A stretch of 64,000 nucleotides of DNA from Ypsolopha sequella (Eukaryota > Arthropoda > Insecta > Lepidoptera > Ypsolophidae). The notes under the pieces are model-generated. The model was not told where the DNA came from. It did not search any database and saw nothing but the letters and a program-made list of their open reading frames with translations. Below, one piece after another: positions 30,929 through 42,459 of the stretch (its first letter is position 1; every line of letters begins with the position of its first letter). The DNA lies in NCBI GenBank assembly GCA_934047225.1, contig OW204009.1:19465161-19529160 (forward strand), read 5' to 3'. Position numbers and translations under genes: made by a program.

Positions 30929-32880
30929 GGTCTCTCACATTAGTAGTACTCTCACATTAGTAGTACTCTCACATTAGTAGTACTCTCACATTAGTAGTAC
31001 TCTCACATTAGTAGTACTCTCACATTAGTAGTACTCTCACATTAGTAGTACTCTCACATTAGTAGTACTCTCACATTAGTAGTACTCTCACATTAGTAGT
31101 ACTCTCACATTAGTAGTACTCTCACATTAGTAGTACTCTCACATTAGTAGTACTCTCACATTAGTAGTACTCTCACATTAGTTGTACTCTCACATTAGTA
31201 GTACTCTCACATTAGTTGTACTCTCACATTAGTAGTACTCTCACATTAGTAGTACTCTCACATTAGTAGTACTCTCACATTAGTAGTACTCTCACATTAG
31301 TAGTACTCTCACATTAGTAGTACTCTCACATTAGTAGTACTCTCACATTAGTTGTACTCTCACATTAGTAGTACTCTCACATTAGTAGTACTCTCACATT
31401 AGTAGTACTCTCACATTAGTTGTACTCTCACATTAGTAGTACTCTCACATTAGTAGTACTCTCACATTAGTAGTACTCTCACATTAGTAGTACTCTCACA
31501 TTAGTAGTACTCTCACATTAGTAGTACTCTCACATTAGTTGTACTCTCACATTAGTAGTACTCTCACATTAGTAGTACTCTCACATTAGTAGTACTCTCA
31601 CATTAGTAGTACTCTCACATTAGTTGTACTCTCACATTAGTAGTACTCTCACATTAGTAGTACTCTCACATTAGTAGTACTCTCACATTAGTAGTACTCT
31701 CACATTAGTAGTACTCTCACATTAGTAGTACTCTCACATTAGTAGTACTCTCACATTAGTAGTACTCTCACATTAGTAGTACTCTCACATTAGTAGGTCT
31801 CTCACATTAGTAGTACTCTCACATTAGTAGTACTCTCACATTAGTAGTACTCTCACATTAGTAGTACTCTCACATTAGTAGTACTCTCACATTAGTAGTA
31901 CTCTCACATTAGTAGTACTCTCACATTAGTAGTACTCTCACATTAGTAGTACTCTCACATTAGTAGTACTTTCACATTAGTAGTACTCTCACATTAGTAG
32001 TACTCTCACATTAGTAGTACTCTCACATTAGTAGTACTCTCACATTAGTAGTACTCTCACATTAGTAGTACTCTCACATTAGTTGTACTTTCACATTAGT
32101 AGTACTCTCACATTAGTAGTACTCTCACATTAGTAGTACTCTCACATTAGTAGTACTCTCACATTAGTTGTACTCTCACATTAGTAGTACTCTCACATTA
32201 GTAGTACTCTCACATTAGTAGTACTCTCACATTAGTAGTACTCTCACATTAGTAGTACTCTCACATTAGTAGTACTCTCACATTAGTAGGTCTCTCACAT
32301 TAGTAGTACTCTCACATTAGTAGTACTCTCACATTAGTAGTACTCTCACATTAGTAGTACTCTCACATTAGTAGTACTCTCACATTAGTAGTACTCTCAC
32401 ATTAGTAGTACTCTCACATTAGTAGTACTCTCACATTAGTAGTACTCTCACATTAGTAGTACTCTCACATTAGTAGTACTCTCACATTAGTAGTACTCTC
32501 ACATTAGTAGTACTCTCACATTAGTAGTACTCTCACATTAGTAGTACTCTCACATTAGTAGTACTCTCACATTAGTAGTACTCTCACATTAGTAGTACTC
32601 TCACATTAGTAGTACTCTCACATTAGTAGTACTCTCACATTAGTAGTACTCTCACATTAGTAGTACTCTCACATTAGTAGTACTCTCACATTAGTAGTAC
32701 TCTCACATTAGTAGTACTCTCACATTAGTTGTACTCTCACATTAGTAGTACTCTCACATTAGTAGTACTCTCACATTAGTAGTACTCTCACATTAGTAGT
32801 ACTCTCACATTAGTAGTACTCTCACATTAGTAGTACTCTCACATTAGTAGTACTCTCACATTAGTTGTACTCTCACATTA
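30929..32880. repeat. 17-bp satellite, about 115 copies
   Basis: Unit CTCTCACATTAGTAGTA, highly uniform, starting about 28 bp after the E3 donor. Marker variants are TTGTA for TAGTA and GTAGGTCT. The last occurs at the start, at 31793 and at 32286. The latter two are 493 bp (29 units) apart, which points to a higher-order duplication inside the array. The pyrimidine-rich CTCTCAC strings are not followed by a credible exon. Confidence 0.95.
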
Positions 32881-33114
32881 AAATTGATAGGGTTTTGAAA
32901 GAAGTACGTGTTAAAAAAGAAATGCATTTTATAAAGAAATACATGTTATAAAGAAGCCATTTTCAAAGAAAACAATGAAATAACTAAAACGTATCAGAGA
33001 AAAATTCGCTGTATCGAAAATAAAAACGCAGAGTGGAGGCAAGGTTTTTCAGTTCAAAACATTAGTCCATCCAAACTTATAAGAAAATATAACAATACAG
33101 TTAGTATTTTTAAG
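32881..33114. other. No assignable feature (intron)
   Basis: AT-rich sequence between the 17-bp satellite and the LINE 3' end. No ORF, repeat or element recognised. Confidence 0.4.
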
Positions 33115-33584
33115 CATAAAGAATAGAATAAATAGAATAGAAGTTGTTTATTTGTTTTTTTTTTAAACTAATCCGTAATAAAAAAGTAAAATTCCTTCAT
33201 TTCCATAAATAAGTAAGTACAGTTTTATACGGCGGTTCTCAAACGAAGCTAAGGCTTGGTACTTGAGAGTCAGGTGACTTCTTTACCAGTATTTATGTAC
33301 TACTTGGCTCGATGCCCTTTGTGGTTGGAACAATTACATTTTTCACATAACACATAGGTACTTGAAAATTTAAACTATAAAGGAAAAATTAAATAAAACC
33401 AATATCAACATGCAAGTATTTAAAAACAATTTTAAAAGACAATATAAATATTTATACTAAAACGTAAATTAATTCTCTTAAGCGTTTATATAAGTGACAG
33501 TTAGATAAAATTTATACGATTAAAAAAGAGGAGAGGAGAGGATAGAGAGGCAAGGAACAGGGAGTGAAATAGGATATAACCTGC

Positions 33585-33999
33585 TGTAACCGCGGGGTTA
33601 CAGAACTGCAGGGCTGATGGAATTTGAGGATATGACACGGAAGAAGAAAAGATTGTGGGAAACAATGTGGGTGCACTGACTGACCTGTGTTATATGTTTC
33701 GATGGGCCGGCAAATACGCCGCGTGTCGTCTCCTCTCGTTGGGCTGATTGAATTGGCGCTTTGGGCAGTGATGAGCTGGATGTCTTGGAGTAATACACAG
33801 CACTGATAAGATCACAAGACACGGTAGATATGCGAGATTGGTTGTGGCGTCGCGAATGTGTGCACACGTATTATTCGGTCGACGGTTGCGGCGAAACAGA
33901 GTGAGACCAGCGCCCGCGCGCGCCTCGACCGGCGCGCGGCGGGGGGGGAGTGGTCGTCCGCGCATGCGCGCGAATCACGCGTCACGCTGCGCGTGAACA
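33585..33999 (-). repeat. BEL/Pao 3' LTR
   Basis: 415 bp, TG...CA on both strands. In the element's sense it starts TGTTCACGCGCAGCGTGACG and ends CCCGCGGTTACA. The integrase ORF runs 18 bp into it. A C-rich tract (CCCCGGCCCCCCCCAGGA on the minus strand) lies immediately upstream where the polypurine tract is expected. Confidence 0.92.
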
Positions 34000-35187
34000 T
34001 CCTGGGGGGGGCCGGGGCTGCGACTCCTCTTGAGCTGAATCCAACGGCAGCCTGGCTATCTTGAACACAGGTCGTCGCAGATTTCCATGAGCTGTGCCCA
34101 AATCCACAACTCGGATCACTCCATCCTTGCCAGGTATCGTGCGGAGAATTCTCCCCAACTTCCATTGGAGCGGAGGCAGGTCATCCTCTTTGATGAGGAC
34201 CAGTTCACCCACTTGAGGAGGGGAAGAAGGGGAGAGCCATTTGGAGCGGGTTTGCAGGGTATGGAGGTAGGATCTGGACCAGAGAGTCCAAAAGCGCTGA
34301 GAGAGCGCTTGAATGAGTTGAAACCGTTTAAGAGCAGATATGGGTCTGTCGTCAAAAGACTGCTCAGGTAGAGCGGTGAGTGGACGACCAATAATGAAAT
34401 GTCCGGCCGTGAGAGGTTCAAAGTCCGTAGGGTCGGATGAAATTGGGCAGAGGGGTCTTGAGTTGAGTACAGCCTCAATTCGAGCCAAAAGAGTAGAGAA
34501 TTCTTCAAAAGTGAGGTGCTGTTCACCTATCACGCGATAAAGTAGTTGCTTGGTGGATTTTACGTTTATTTCGTGCAGAGCGCCGAACCAAGGCCCTTTA
34601 GGCGGGTTCAGTAACCAAGTTATGTGCTGATTCGCGAGCTTGTGAGTGATTGCATCATTGTTTGACCTGAGGAAGTTCTGAACTTCAATGAGTTGATTCC
34701 TAGCACCTACATAGTTTGTGCCGCAGTCTGAGCGAATGAGAACCGGAGTACCGCGACGTGAGATAAAACGTTGCAATGCCGCAAAGAACGCTTCCGTTGA
34801 GAGTGCAGATACTGGTTCCAAATGAACCGCCTTTGTTGCGAGGCAAACGAAAATACAAAAGTACGCTTTTAAGAGTTTCGCGTTCCGCAACGTGCTGGAT
34901 TTAACGAAGAAGTGGCCAGCAAAGTCCGTCGTGACGTGACTAAAAACTGGCTGAGGAGTAACTCTGTCTACTGGGAGATCAGCCATGAGCGGAGCCTTAG
35001 GCTGAGCGCGGCACCGGAAACATCTAATACATTTAAACACGCGGTGTCTAATAATACGACGAGCGGACAGAATCCAGTACTGCTGGCGTAATATGGCGTG
35101 TAATGTGTCAGCTCCAGGGTGGCAGTGTATTGTGTGATAGTGATCTATAATGAGATCTACGAGCGGAGTTGAGCTGGGTAGAATGAG
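33982..35187 (-). pseudogene. BEL/Pao integrase region, separated by Gypsy insertion
   Basis: C-terminal third of the BEL pol polyprotein. The zinc-binding part (ADTLHAILRQQYW, then CIRCFRC) begins at about 35187. The catalytic core follows with D in HVTTDFAGHF, D in RSDCGTNYVGA and E in GALHEINVKSTK. The C-terminal domain with WSRSYLHTLQTRSKW and GELVLIKEDDLPPLQWKLGR is the DUF5641-type tail of BEL/Pao. The first Met of the long frame is at 35040, but homology continues upstream without a Met because this was internal to pol. It stops at 33982. A TGA and about 15 unrelated bases lie at the junction with the Gypsy LTR. Confidence 0.88.
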
Positions 35188-35200
35188 TCAACAAGTAGAA

Positions 35201-35291
35201 TGGAACGTCAATGAAACAAGGGAGCTAATGGCTGACTGATTTATTCCATATGTGCATCTACCTACATGTAACATGTGTCGCATACCCTACA
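35201..35291 (-). repeat. Gypsy 3' LTR, 91 bp
   Basis: In sense orientation it begins TGTAGGGTATGCG and ends TTGACGTTCCA. It contains AATAAA within ATGGAATAAATCAG. Identical by eye to the 5' LTR. Confidence 0.92.
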
Positions 35292-35304
35292 TTTTCTCCC
35301 CCTT
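35292..35304 (-). promoter_or_regulatory. Gypsy polypurine tract
   Basis: The minus strand reads AAGGGGGAGAAAA immediately before the 3' LTR TGTAGG. This is the expected position and composition for the plus-strand primer of reverse transcription. Confidence 0.8.
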
Positions 35305-35354
35305 AAAACTTGACAATTAAACAAATTAATAAATAAAGTAAACCTAAAAGTAAT

Positions 35355-38300
35355 CTAATTATTTTTAGAACAAGCTCTTGCTCTGTGAGCTCTATTGTAC
35401 GCACGCAGTGCTCGAGCTGAAGCGTCGGGCAGCGGCGACGACGGCGGTGTCGGTTCCGCCGCGGGGCCCGCACCCACCGCGGAGGACCCGGCGCCATCCC
35501 CACCCTCCGACGCGTCCTCGAATGTATCGTCAGCACCCACGTCCACTGGCTCAACACTACCGTTGGGGTTTGGTACTATGCTCGCCCGAGATAGCGAGTA
35601 CCGACTTTTGGGATCCGTCACGATTATCTGATCCTGGTGCCTACGCCACTCAACTCCGCGACCCATATCTACTTTGAACGAAACCGGTCCCGTTCGTTCC
35701 TTTATTTCCCCTGGAGACCATTTCCCTCCCCTTACGGTGTAGTCGCGCGCGAGCACCGCGTCCCCCACGGCCAAAGCCCGTGTGGTGCCGCCCGCAGCAG
35801 CCACCTGTCGCTCCTGCGCCGCACGCGCCACGACGGCGACGTCGGGCCGCAGCGCGTCCAGGCGCCCGCGCAACTGCCGACCCAGCAGCGCCACCGCGGG
35901 CGAGACTCCGGTAGTCGCATGCGGACAGTTCCTATATTGAAATAGGAACCTACTTAAGGCGGTACTGACATTTTCACCTTCATGTATAGCTCTCTTAATA
36001 GCCTTCTTAATAGTTTTAACCGCATTCTCTGCAGCCCCATTCCCTTGTGGTCTACGGGGTGCTGACGTCACATGTCTTATACAATTATTTTCACAATATT
36101 TTTTAAACTCTAAAGAAAAGAATGGGGGCCCATTATCGGTTACAAGTTGTGACGGTAATCCAAACCTAGCGAAAACAGATCTAAAAACATTAATAGTCGC
36201 ATGTGCGTCGGTGTTTCTCATCAGCATGGTTTCTATCCACTTTGAATGGGCATCTACCATTATCAAATATCTTTTGCCTCCACAGTCAGCAAAATCAGCG
36301 TGTATACGCTGCCACGGATTTAACGGAAACTCCCACGGGTGGAGGTGTGCGCGCGGCGGTGCGTCGCGTACCGCGCGGCAAGCACCGCACGCGCGGCACA
36401 GCTCCTCTATGTCGCGGTCTAAACTGGGCCAATACACATAATTACGTGAAATATTTTTCATCTTGTTGATCCTTAAATGGCCCTCATGAATTTCTTGTAA
36501 TACTTGTTGCTGAAGTTTAGGAGGAATAACAATCCTATATTTGTATATTATACACCCCAAATCAACAGTTAATTCCTGTTTCCGAGAAAAATACGGCCTT
36601 TCCTCGTCACAACTGGAAACCGATGGCCACCCAAAACACACATAACCATAAATTTTACTCAACAAAATATCGCGTTTGGTTTCCTTAGCTATATTCTTAA
36701 AATTAACAGGTAAGCATTCTTCCACTAAATTAATGTAACTCACAGAATTAGAGGGACGAGCCACCCGCGACAATGGCAACCTTGACAGAGCATCGGCCGG
36801 ACCATTATCCGCCGATCGAACAAACTCGACACTGAAGTCATACGCCGCTAATCGCGCCGCCCAACGCTGCAGACGGCTAGCCGCCGTTTGCGGTATTCCA
36901 CCCTTCTTACCAAAAATATAACTTAATGGTTGATGATCTGTTCTTAGCAGAAATTTTCTTCCAAACAAGAATTGATGGTGTTTTGTTATACCAAAATAAA
37001 TGGCTAACGCCTCTTTATCGAGTTGACTGTAATTACCCTCTGCGGCGGAGAGCGTGCGCGACGCGCAGCTGACCGGCCGCTCGGTGCCGTCGGGGTATCG
37101 GTGTGCCAGCACCGCGCCCAGACCGTACGAGCTGCTGTCCACCGACAGCACGAGCGGCCTCCCTTCCTCGTAATGAGCTAAAACACTGTCACTCAACAGA
37201 GCCTTTTTTGCATTTGTGAAGGCTTCCTCACAGTCAGAGTCCCATTTCCAGCTTACCTCCTTTCTTAATAAGTTGTGTAGAGGGTGAAGCATCACACTCA
37301 AATTAGGTATAAATTTGGCGTAATAATTAACCATCCCCAAAAAACTTTTAAGCTGCGATATATCTCTAGGTTGGGGCGCACCAGAAATGGCCTCTATCTT
37401 TACAGGATCGGGCCTTAATCCTTCTTTGTTAATTATAAACCCTAAATACTTAACGCTATCTTCTAAAAACTTACATTTGCTAAGTTTGATAGTAAGTCCC
37501 ATATTACGTAATCTATCCAGTACTGCTCTTAAATTACTCAAATGTTCGCGCTCATTTCGCCCTGTTACACAGATATCGTCCAAAAAAACCACAGAACCCG
37601 GTATCCCGCGTAACGTTTCCTCCATAATTTTCTGGAATTTTTCAGGAATGCACGACAAACCGTACGGTGTACGGCGATAGACAAACGTGCCTACATGTGT
37701 AGTGATTGCCGTATACGGCTGTGAACCCTCCGTGAGTAAACACTGTTCAAATGCGTGAGAAAGGTCAATTTTGGTGTATTTTTCCCCACCACTAAGAATA
37801 GTAAACAACTCGTCAATACGAGGCAGTGGATAGAAGTCTCTCATTAACTTGGGATTAATCGTGATCTTATAATCACCACAAATACGGACGTCGCCGTTTT
37901 CTTTAATGACAGGTACAATAGGGGTTCCGTAGTCAGAGTGGTCGATTCTGTATACGGTCCCGTCACTCTCGAGGCGCGCCAATTCGCGCTCCACCCGCGC
38001 CTTAAGCGCCAGGGGTACTGGCCTCGCACGTACGTAAACCGGTTTGTTATCGGTTAGCTGTAGCTGGATAGGTTTTTTACAAGTGCCTAACTTATCGGTA
38101 AATACTTCGGGATATTCAATACAAAGTTGGTTCACGAACCGATTCTCAGAGATTTCGTAAAGATTTATTTGCGTAACTTTTAGTGCTCTAATCCATTCTC
38201 GACCTATTAGAGGGCGGCTACCCCCCCTAATGATATAAAGTCGTAAATCACTGACCCGTACATCTCCTAATGTAACGTCTACACATATGTATCCCTGAGA

Positions 38301-39428
38301 TTCGATTTGTGCTCCTGAATAACTGCGTAATATTAAATTATCTTGATGTATAAGTTTATGTGAAAACATACGTAGATACAGTTCATCATTAATCGCTGAA
38401 ATGCGACTTCCCGTGTCCATTTCACACTGAAGTTGTTTACCGTCCACAGATAAATTAATAAAGTACGGCTTGTTACCTTGCGCAGTCACCTCAATGTTAT
38501 ACATTCCTTCGTCCGAAGACTCATCCGTCAGATAGTGTTGCTGCCGATTACCGTAAGAACGACTACTGTTACGCACTTGTCTACACATTGCTTTAAGATG
38601 TCCCCTCTCATTACACTCGTCACAATTGTACTGCATGTATCGGCACCTGTCAGCGCGGTGCGCCTTGCCGCACCGCCAGCACTGTGCCCCCGCGGCCATC
38701 GCACCGCCGCCGCCGCCTGCACTCGCGCCGCGCGGCCCGCTACCGCCGCCGCCTGCTCCCGCGCCGCGTGGCCCGTTGCCGCCGCCGCCTGTGCCCACGC
38801 CGCGCGGCGCGTTGCCGCCGCCGCCACGTCGCGCGCTGCGCCGGGTTTGCGTGTACATTAGGCCCTCGCCCGTGTCACCGCCTCCGCCACCTGAGGTCGT
38901 CGCGACGCCGGTGGCGCCGCTCACCTCCGCGTGTCTCTCCGCAGCCTCTAGAGCCAGCGCTAGCTCCACCGCCTCCTTGTACTTGATGTTCTTCTCAGCA
39001 AATATTCTAGAACGCATTGCATCGTTGGCCAAACCCGAAACAAATTGGTCGCGCAAGTTTTCCTCCAAGTTCACGCCAAAATTACACGTAGCCGCTAAAT
39101 GCTTAAGGTCTTGCAAATACGCGGTTAGCGGCTCACCGGCGCGCTGCCGCCGCAACCGGAACACATGTCGCGCTAAATGTTCCGTCACTAATCGCACTAG
39201 TTCGTCAAAGGTTCTACTTTCGGGATGCTGGGGTGAACACAAATCGCACATCAAGGAATACGTGGCCTCTCCAACTACCGTAATTAGCATCGGCACTTTC
39301 AAATCCGGTTTTATTTCATTTAATAAAATAAACTGATTTACACGACGGATGTAGGCCGGCCACTGTTTAGAAGTTAAATCGAAAGGTTCTAATTTCCCGA
39401 TTGGCATTATAACAATCGATATTAGCAC
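35355..39428 (-). CDS. Gypsy (Mag-like) gag-pol polyprotein, uninterrupted
   Basis: A 1,357-residue single frame. The true start may be the second Met (39407, MPIGKLEPFD). Gag is in the first 230 residues, followed by a Gly/Arg-rich linker and two zinc knuckles (CWRCGKAHRADRC and CDECNERGHLKAMC). Protease: CEMDTGSRISA. Reverse transcriptase: KIDLSHAFEQCLL, RRTPYGLSCIPEKFQ and FLDDICVTG (Phe-Leu-Asp-Asp instead of Tyr). RNase H: LSVDSSSYGLGAVLAH. Integrase: HLRINKMKNISR and CRACGACR zinc finger, with core residues in HADFAD, VTDNGPPF and PQGNGAAENAVK. Gag and pol are fused without frameshift. No stop is seen, so it may be functional. Confidence 0.94.
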   Translation of the reverse strand: MLISIVIMPIGKLEPFDLTSKQWPAYIRRVNQFILLNEIKPDLKVPMLITVVGEATYSLMCDLCSPQHPESRTFDELVRLVTEHLARHVFRLRRQRAGEPLTAYLQDLKHLAATCNFGVNLEENLRDQFVSGLANDAMRSRIFAEKNIKYKEAVELALALEAAERHAEVSGATGVATTSGGGGGDTGEGLMYTQTRRSARRGGGGNAPRGVGTGGGGNGPRGAGAGGGGSGPRGASAGGGGGAMAAGAQCWRCGKAHRADRCRYMQYNCDECNERGHLKAMCRQVRNSSRSYGNRQQHYLTDESSDEGMYNIEVTAQGNKPYFINLSVDGKQLQCEMDTGSRISAINDELYLRMFSHKLIHQDNLILRSYSGAQIESQGYICVDVTLGDVRVSDLRLYIIRGGSRPLIGREWIRALKVTQINLYEISENRFVNQLCIEYPEVFTDKLGTCKKPIQLQLTDNKPVYVRARPVPLALKARVERELARLESDGTVYRIDHSDYGTPIVPVIKENGDVRICGDYKITINPKLMRDFYPLPRIDELFTILSGGEKYTKIDLSHAFEQCLLTEGSQPYTAITTHVGTFVYRRTPYGLSCIPEKFQKIMEETLRGIPGSVVFLDDICVTGRNEREHLSNLRAVLDRLRNMGLTIKLSKCKFLEDSVKYLGFIINKEGLRPDPVKIEAISGAPQPRDISQLKSFLGMVNYYAKFIPNLSVMLHPLHNLLRKEVSWKWDSDCEEAFTNAKKALLSDSVLAHYEEGRPLVLSVDSSSYGLGAVLAHRYPDGTERPVSCASRTLSAAEGNYSQLDKEALAIYFGITKHHQFLFGRKFLLRTDHQPLSYIFGKKGGIPQTAASRLQRWAARLAAYDFSVEFVRSADNGPADALSRLPLSRVARPSNSVSYINLVEECLPVNFKNIAKETKRDILLSKIYGYVCFGWPSVSSCDEERPYFSRKQELTVDLGCIIYKYRIVIPPKLQQQVLQEIHEGHLRINKMKNISRNYVYWPSLDRDIEELCRACGACRAVRDAPPRAHLHPWEFPLNPWQRIHADFADCGGKRYLIMVDAHSKWIETMLMRNTDAHATINVFRSVFARFGLPSQLVTDNGPPFFSLEFKKYCENNCIRHVTSAPRRPQGNGAAENAVKTIKKAIKRAIHEGENVSTALSRFLFQYRNCPHATTGVSPAVALLGRQLRGRLDALRPDVAVVARAAQERQVAAAGGTTRALAVGDAVLARDYTVRGGKWSPGEIKERTGPVSFKVDMGRGVEWRRHQDQIIVTDPKSRYSLSRASIVPNPNGSVEPVDVGADDTFEDASEGGDGAGSSAVGAGPAAEPTPPSSPLPDASARALRAYNRAHRARACSKNN

Positions 39429-39463
39429 GCGTTTTCAAAAATAAATCCCATCCTCGTCGCCAA

Positions 39464-39554
39464 TGGAACGTCAATGAAACAAGGGAGCTAATGGCTGACT
39501 GATTTATTCCATATGTGCATCTACCTACATGTAACATGTGTCGCATACCCTACA
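39464..39554 (-). repeat. Gypsy 5' LTR, 91 bp
   Basis: Same 91 bp as 35201-35291. In the sense direction TTGGCGACGAGGATGGGA follows directly and is the likely primer-binding site. It lies about 35 bp before the start of the reading frame. Confidence 0.92.
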
Positions 39555-42459
39555 GGTGTTGAGCGTCATACCTAATTGACGCGTGAAAGAGACGACCACC
39601 GACTCTCAAGAGGCCGTCCTTTATGAAGGGCGAGAGACGCTGGAGCCGAACGGGACAAACCTTTTCAGTCTGGATACGATTAATGTCTTCAGCAAACTCA
39701 TTGTGCTGAACAGAGCGGACCCAGTGCAACAGAGCGTCCCTGCGTTCACTAGCTGTCAACGGACCAGAGCGCCGTGCATCTGGGCTGTGCCGACAATTGA
39801 ATATGAACCTTTTAATACAAGCCGTCACTCCGACGAGCTTGTCAAGTGAGCTGTAGCGAGTGAGCAAGTCCAGATCGATATCTGGGACTGCTATGTGTGC
39901 TGGTACCTTTTTGGGCTTAAGGCCTGGGAGAGCATGATGGCCTAGAGCGGGTGGCATCTTGGGCCAAGTGCAGGTAGGTTCTTTGAGCCAACTGGGTGAC
40001 CACCAAAGGTCATGAAGTGAGAGAGACTGGGCAGACATGCCTCTGCTTGCACAGTCAGCAGGGTTGAGGTTCGTGGGTACATGCCTCCACGTATGGCTAG
40101 TTGAAGTAGCTGTGATCTTAGCCACTCGATTGGCCTCGAAAGTCTGTAATCGGTGAGGTGGGGTGTTGAGCAATGCCAACACTATTGTGCTATCTGACCA
40201 GCATGTGTGTGTTTGAATGGCTATATGAGCTGACAGTTGGGCTGACACTCGAGTCATGAGCTGAGATAAAAGAGTCGCGGCTGACAACTCCAATTTCGGG
40301 ATTGAGAGACGAGTCTTTATGGGTGCGACCTTGGACTTGCCAATGATTAGGTGTACATTGACATGTCCAGTGGTATTGCGCTCATGAAGGTAGATAACGG
40401 CACCAAAGCCAGCCTCTGATGCGTCCGCGAACCCGTGAAGTGAGTAAGTAGACGTGGGCTTGTACTTACAAATGTGCCGAGGTAAACGGAGGTTTGAGAG
40501 CTGAGGAAGATCCTCTGAGATGTGTTGCCACTCTGTGTGGACTTCTTCAGAGATAGGCTCATCCCATCCTATTTTCAGAAGCCAAAGCTTCTGGAGAAGA
40601 ATCTTTGCGCGGAAGATGACTGGAGTAACCCAGCCATTGGGGTCATAGAGAGACGCTACTGTACTGAGAATGGAGCGCTTTGTGACTTGAGCATGAGTGG
40701 GCAGAGAAATGCGATAAGTGAACTCATCAGTTTGAGGAATCCACTGTATTCCCAGAACCTTAATGGAATTAGAGTCGGGACTGAAGTCAAAGTCCTTGGG
40801 CATGTCGCACTGGTCATCTGGGAATCGTTCAAGGAGCTGGGGCGAGTTGGAGGTCCATTTACTGAGCTGAAAGCCACCTAGGGCGAGTAACTCGATCAGT
40901 TCGCTTTGGAGCGACTGAGCAGATTCTACAGAATCTGCACCTGAGAGAATGTCGTCCACAAATATTGATTTGCGGAGGACCTGAGCAGCGTGGGGGTAGC
41001 GATGACCTTCGTCATCAGCCAATTGGAGTAAAGTGCGGATGGCATGGTATGGGCTGGACCTTAATCCATATGTGACGGTATTAAGGGCATACGTGAGCAA
41101 GGGCTGGTCGGGTGAAGACCGCCAGAGAATGAGTTGAAAACGTCTTTGCTCTGGGTGAATGAGTATATTTCGGAACATCATTCGGATGTCTGTGCTGAAA
41201 ACTTGTGAGTGGATCCTGAAGGACATGATAATGTCAACAATATCTTGCTGAAGAGCTGGACCTGTATGAAGACAATCATTTAGATTGACGCCGTTTGAGC
41301 TCTTACAACTTCCGTCAAACACACAGCGTAACTTTTCTGATCCTGGCTTGAATATGCCATGATGTGGGATATAGAAATGGGATTTATGAGCAAAGGTATT
41401 GGGGTGACACGGCAACATATGGCCCAATTTTATGTAATCTGACATGAATTCTACGTATTTCGAGCGGAAGGGCGGGTTCGCTTGCAACTTCTTCTCTAAG
41501 TTGAGAAACCTGCGCAGTGCAATAGCGTGAGTGGAACCTAATGTCGGCGCGTTGTGCAGAAAGGGCAGTGTAACCACATATTGACCTGATGGTTCACGAG
41601 TAGTTGTGGTGCGGAAAATGTCCTCACACTGATCCTCTAATGGGCTGGTATGCTTGTAGGTTTGGGGTTCCTCGGATTCCCAAAACCTCTCAAGACTTTT
41701 GTGAATGTCATGAGTGGAATGCTCTGAGTCCGTGTGAGAGCCGACAATGTGAACTGAGTTGACCTGATTCGTGGGTGAAGTATGTAAACTTTCGAAAGGT
41801 CCAATCAATGTAAAATCAAATATCGTGCCGAAGGCTATAGGCTTGCCAGGGCCGAGCGAAACCTTGGTTCCGTCTAACACTTGACCAAGAACGTCAGATC
41901 CTAGTATTAGATCAACCGGAGCTGGTGTGTGATATTCTCGATCAGCAAGAGGAATTGGTGGGTGACCTGTTAACTGAGCGAGATCTGGAACCTTTTCCAA
42001 CGGTAGGTACCCAGTTACGTTCTTCAATATATGGGCTGTGGCCGTGATCATAGGTGTGTCACGGTGAGTAGGTCGGCATACAATTGTGATTGATGCCTTT
42101 GAGTTTTGTGTGTGCTGATTTCCAACTCCTGCGATTTTTAGAGATGTATGTTTTAATGGTAAATTTAAAATTGTGGCCATGCGCTGAGAACAAAGAGTCA
42201 GCATACTTCCACAGTCTAACAGGGCTCGTGCTGAGTGAAATTGACCATTTACGTCTGCTATTTTAAGTGAGACGGTTGGCAACAAAATTGGCGTGTTGGT
42301 GACGTTCACTACACGTTGTGCGGAGTTACAGTAATTTTCTGTTGGAGTTGAAGTCATTGAGTGACAATGAGCTGAGTGTGTATGTGATGAGTGTGTGTGT
42401 GATGAGTGTGCTGAGTTCTGGTCGTCCTCGCCTTCATAGTGCTCTGTTATTGTAGGTAG
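39555..42459 (-). pseudogene. BEL/Pao protease, reverse transcriptase and RNase H
   Basis: Pol frame in the same reading frame as gag, directly after the UGA at 42460-42462. The first Met is at 42357, but the frame is open from the stop codon. Aspartic protease: ARALLDCGSMLTLCSQ (Asp-Cys-Gly). Reverse transcriptase: FDGSCKSSNGVNLNDCLHTG, VFSTDIRMMFRNILIHPEQ and KSIFVDDILSGAD (FVDD). A peptidase-A17-like connector follows, then RNase H (GFADASEAGFGAVIYL, CWSDSTIVLALLN). It runs to YDAQH and then stops in the Gypsy LTR at about 39550. Otherwise it appears undamaged. The broken end separates it from integrase. Confidence 0.9.

Larger units (their letters stand above)
35201..39554 (-). mobile_element. 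Mag-like Gypsy LTR retrotransposon, apparently intact
   Basis: 4,354 bp with two identical 91-bp LTRs, a polypurine tract (AAGGGGGAGAAAA in its sense, 35292-35304) and one long gag-pol frame. The small size and very short LTRs resemble the Mag lineage known from the silkworm. It is inserted inside BEL pol. I could not find the expected short target duplication: 35196-35200 reads TAGAA and 39555-39559 reads GGTGT. About 15 non-BEL bases lie on the 35.2-kb side. No envelope gene. Confidence 0.92.

Noticed and set aside
33690..33965. ORFs within both BEL LTRs
   Set aside because: LTR sequence; identical in both copies and without protein similarity.
34087..34540. Plus-strand ORFs opposite BEL integrase
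   Set aside because: Shadows of the minus-strand pol frame; no domain of their own.
38478..39336. Plus-strand Pro/Arg/Ala-rich ORFs
   Set aside because: Antisense shadow of the Gly/Arg-rich linker of the Gypsy gag on the minus strand.
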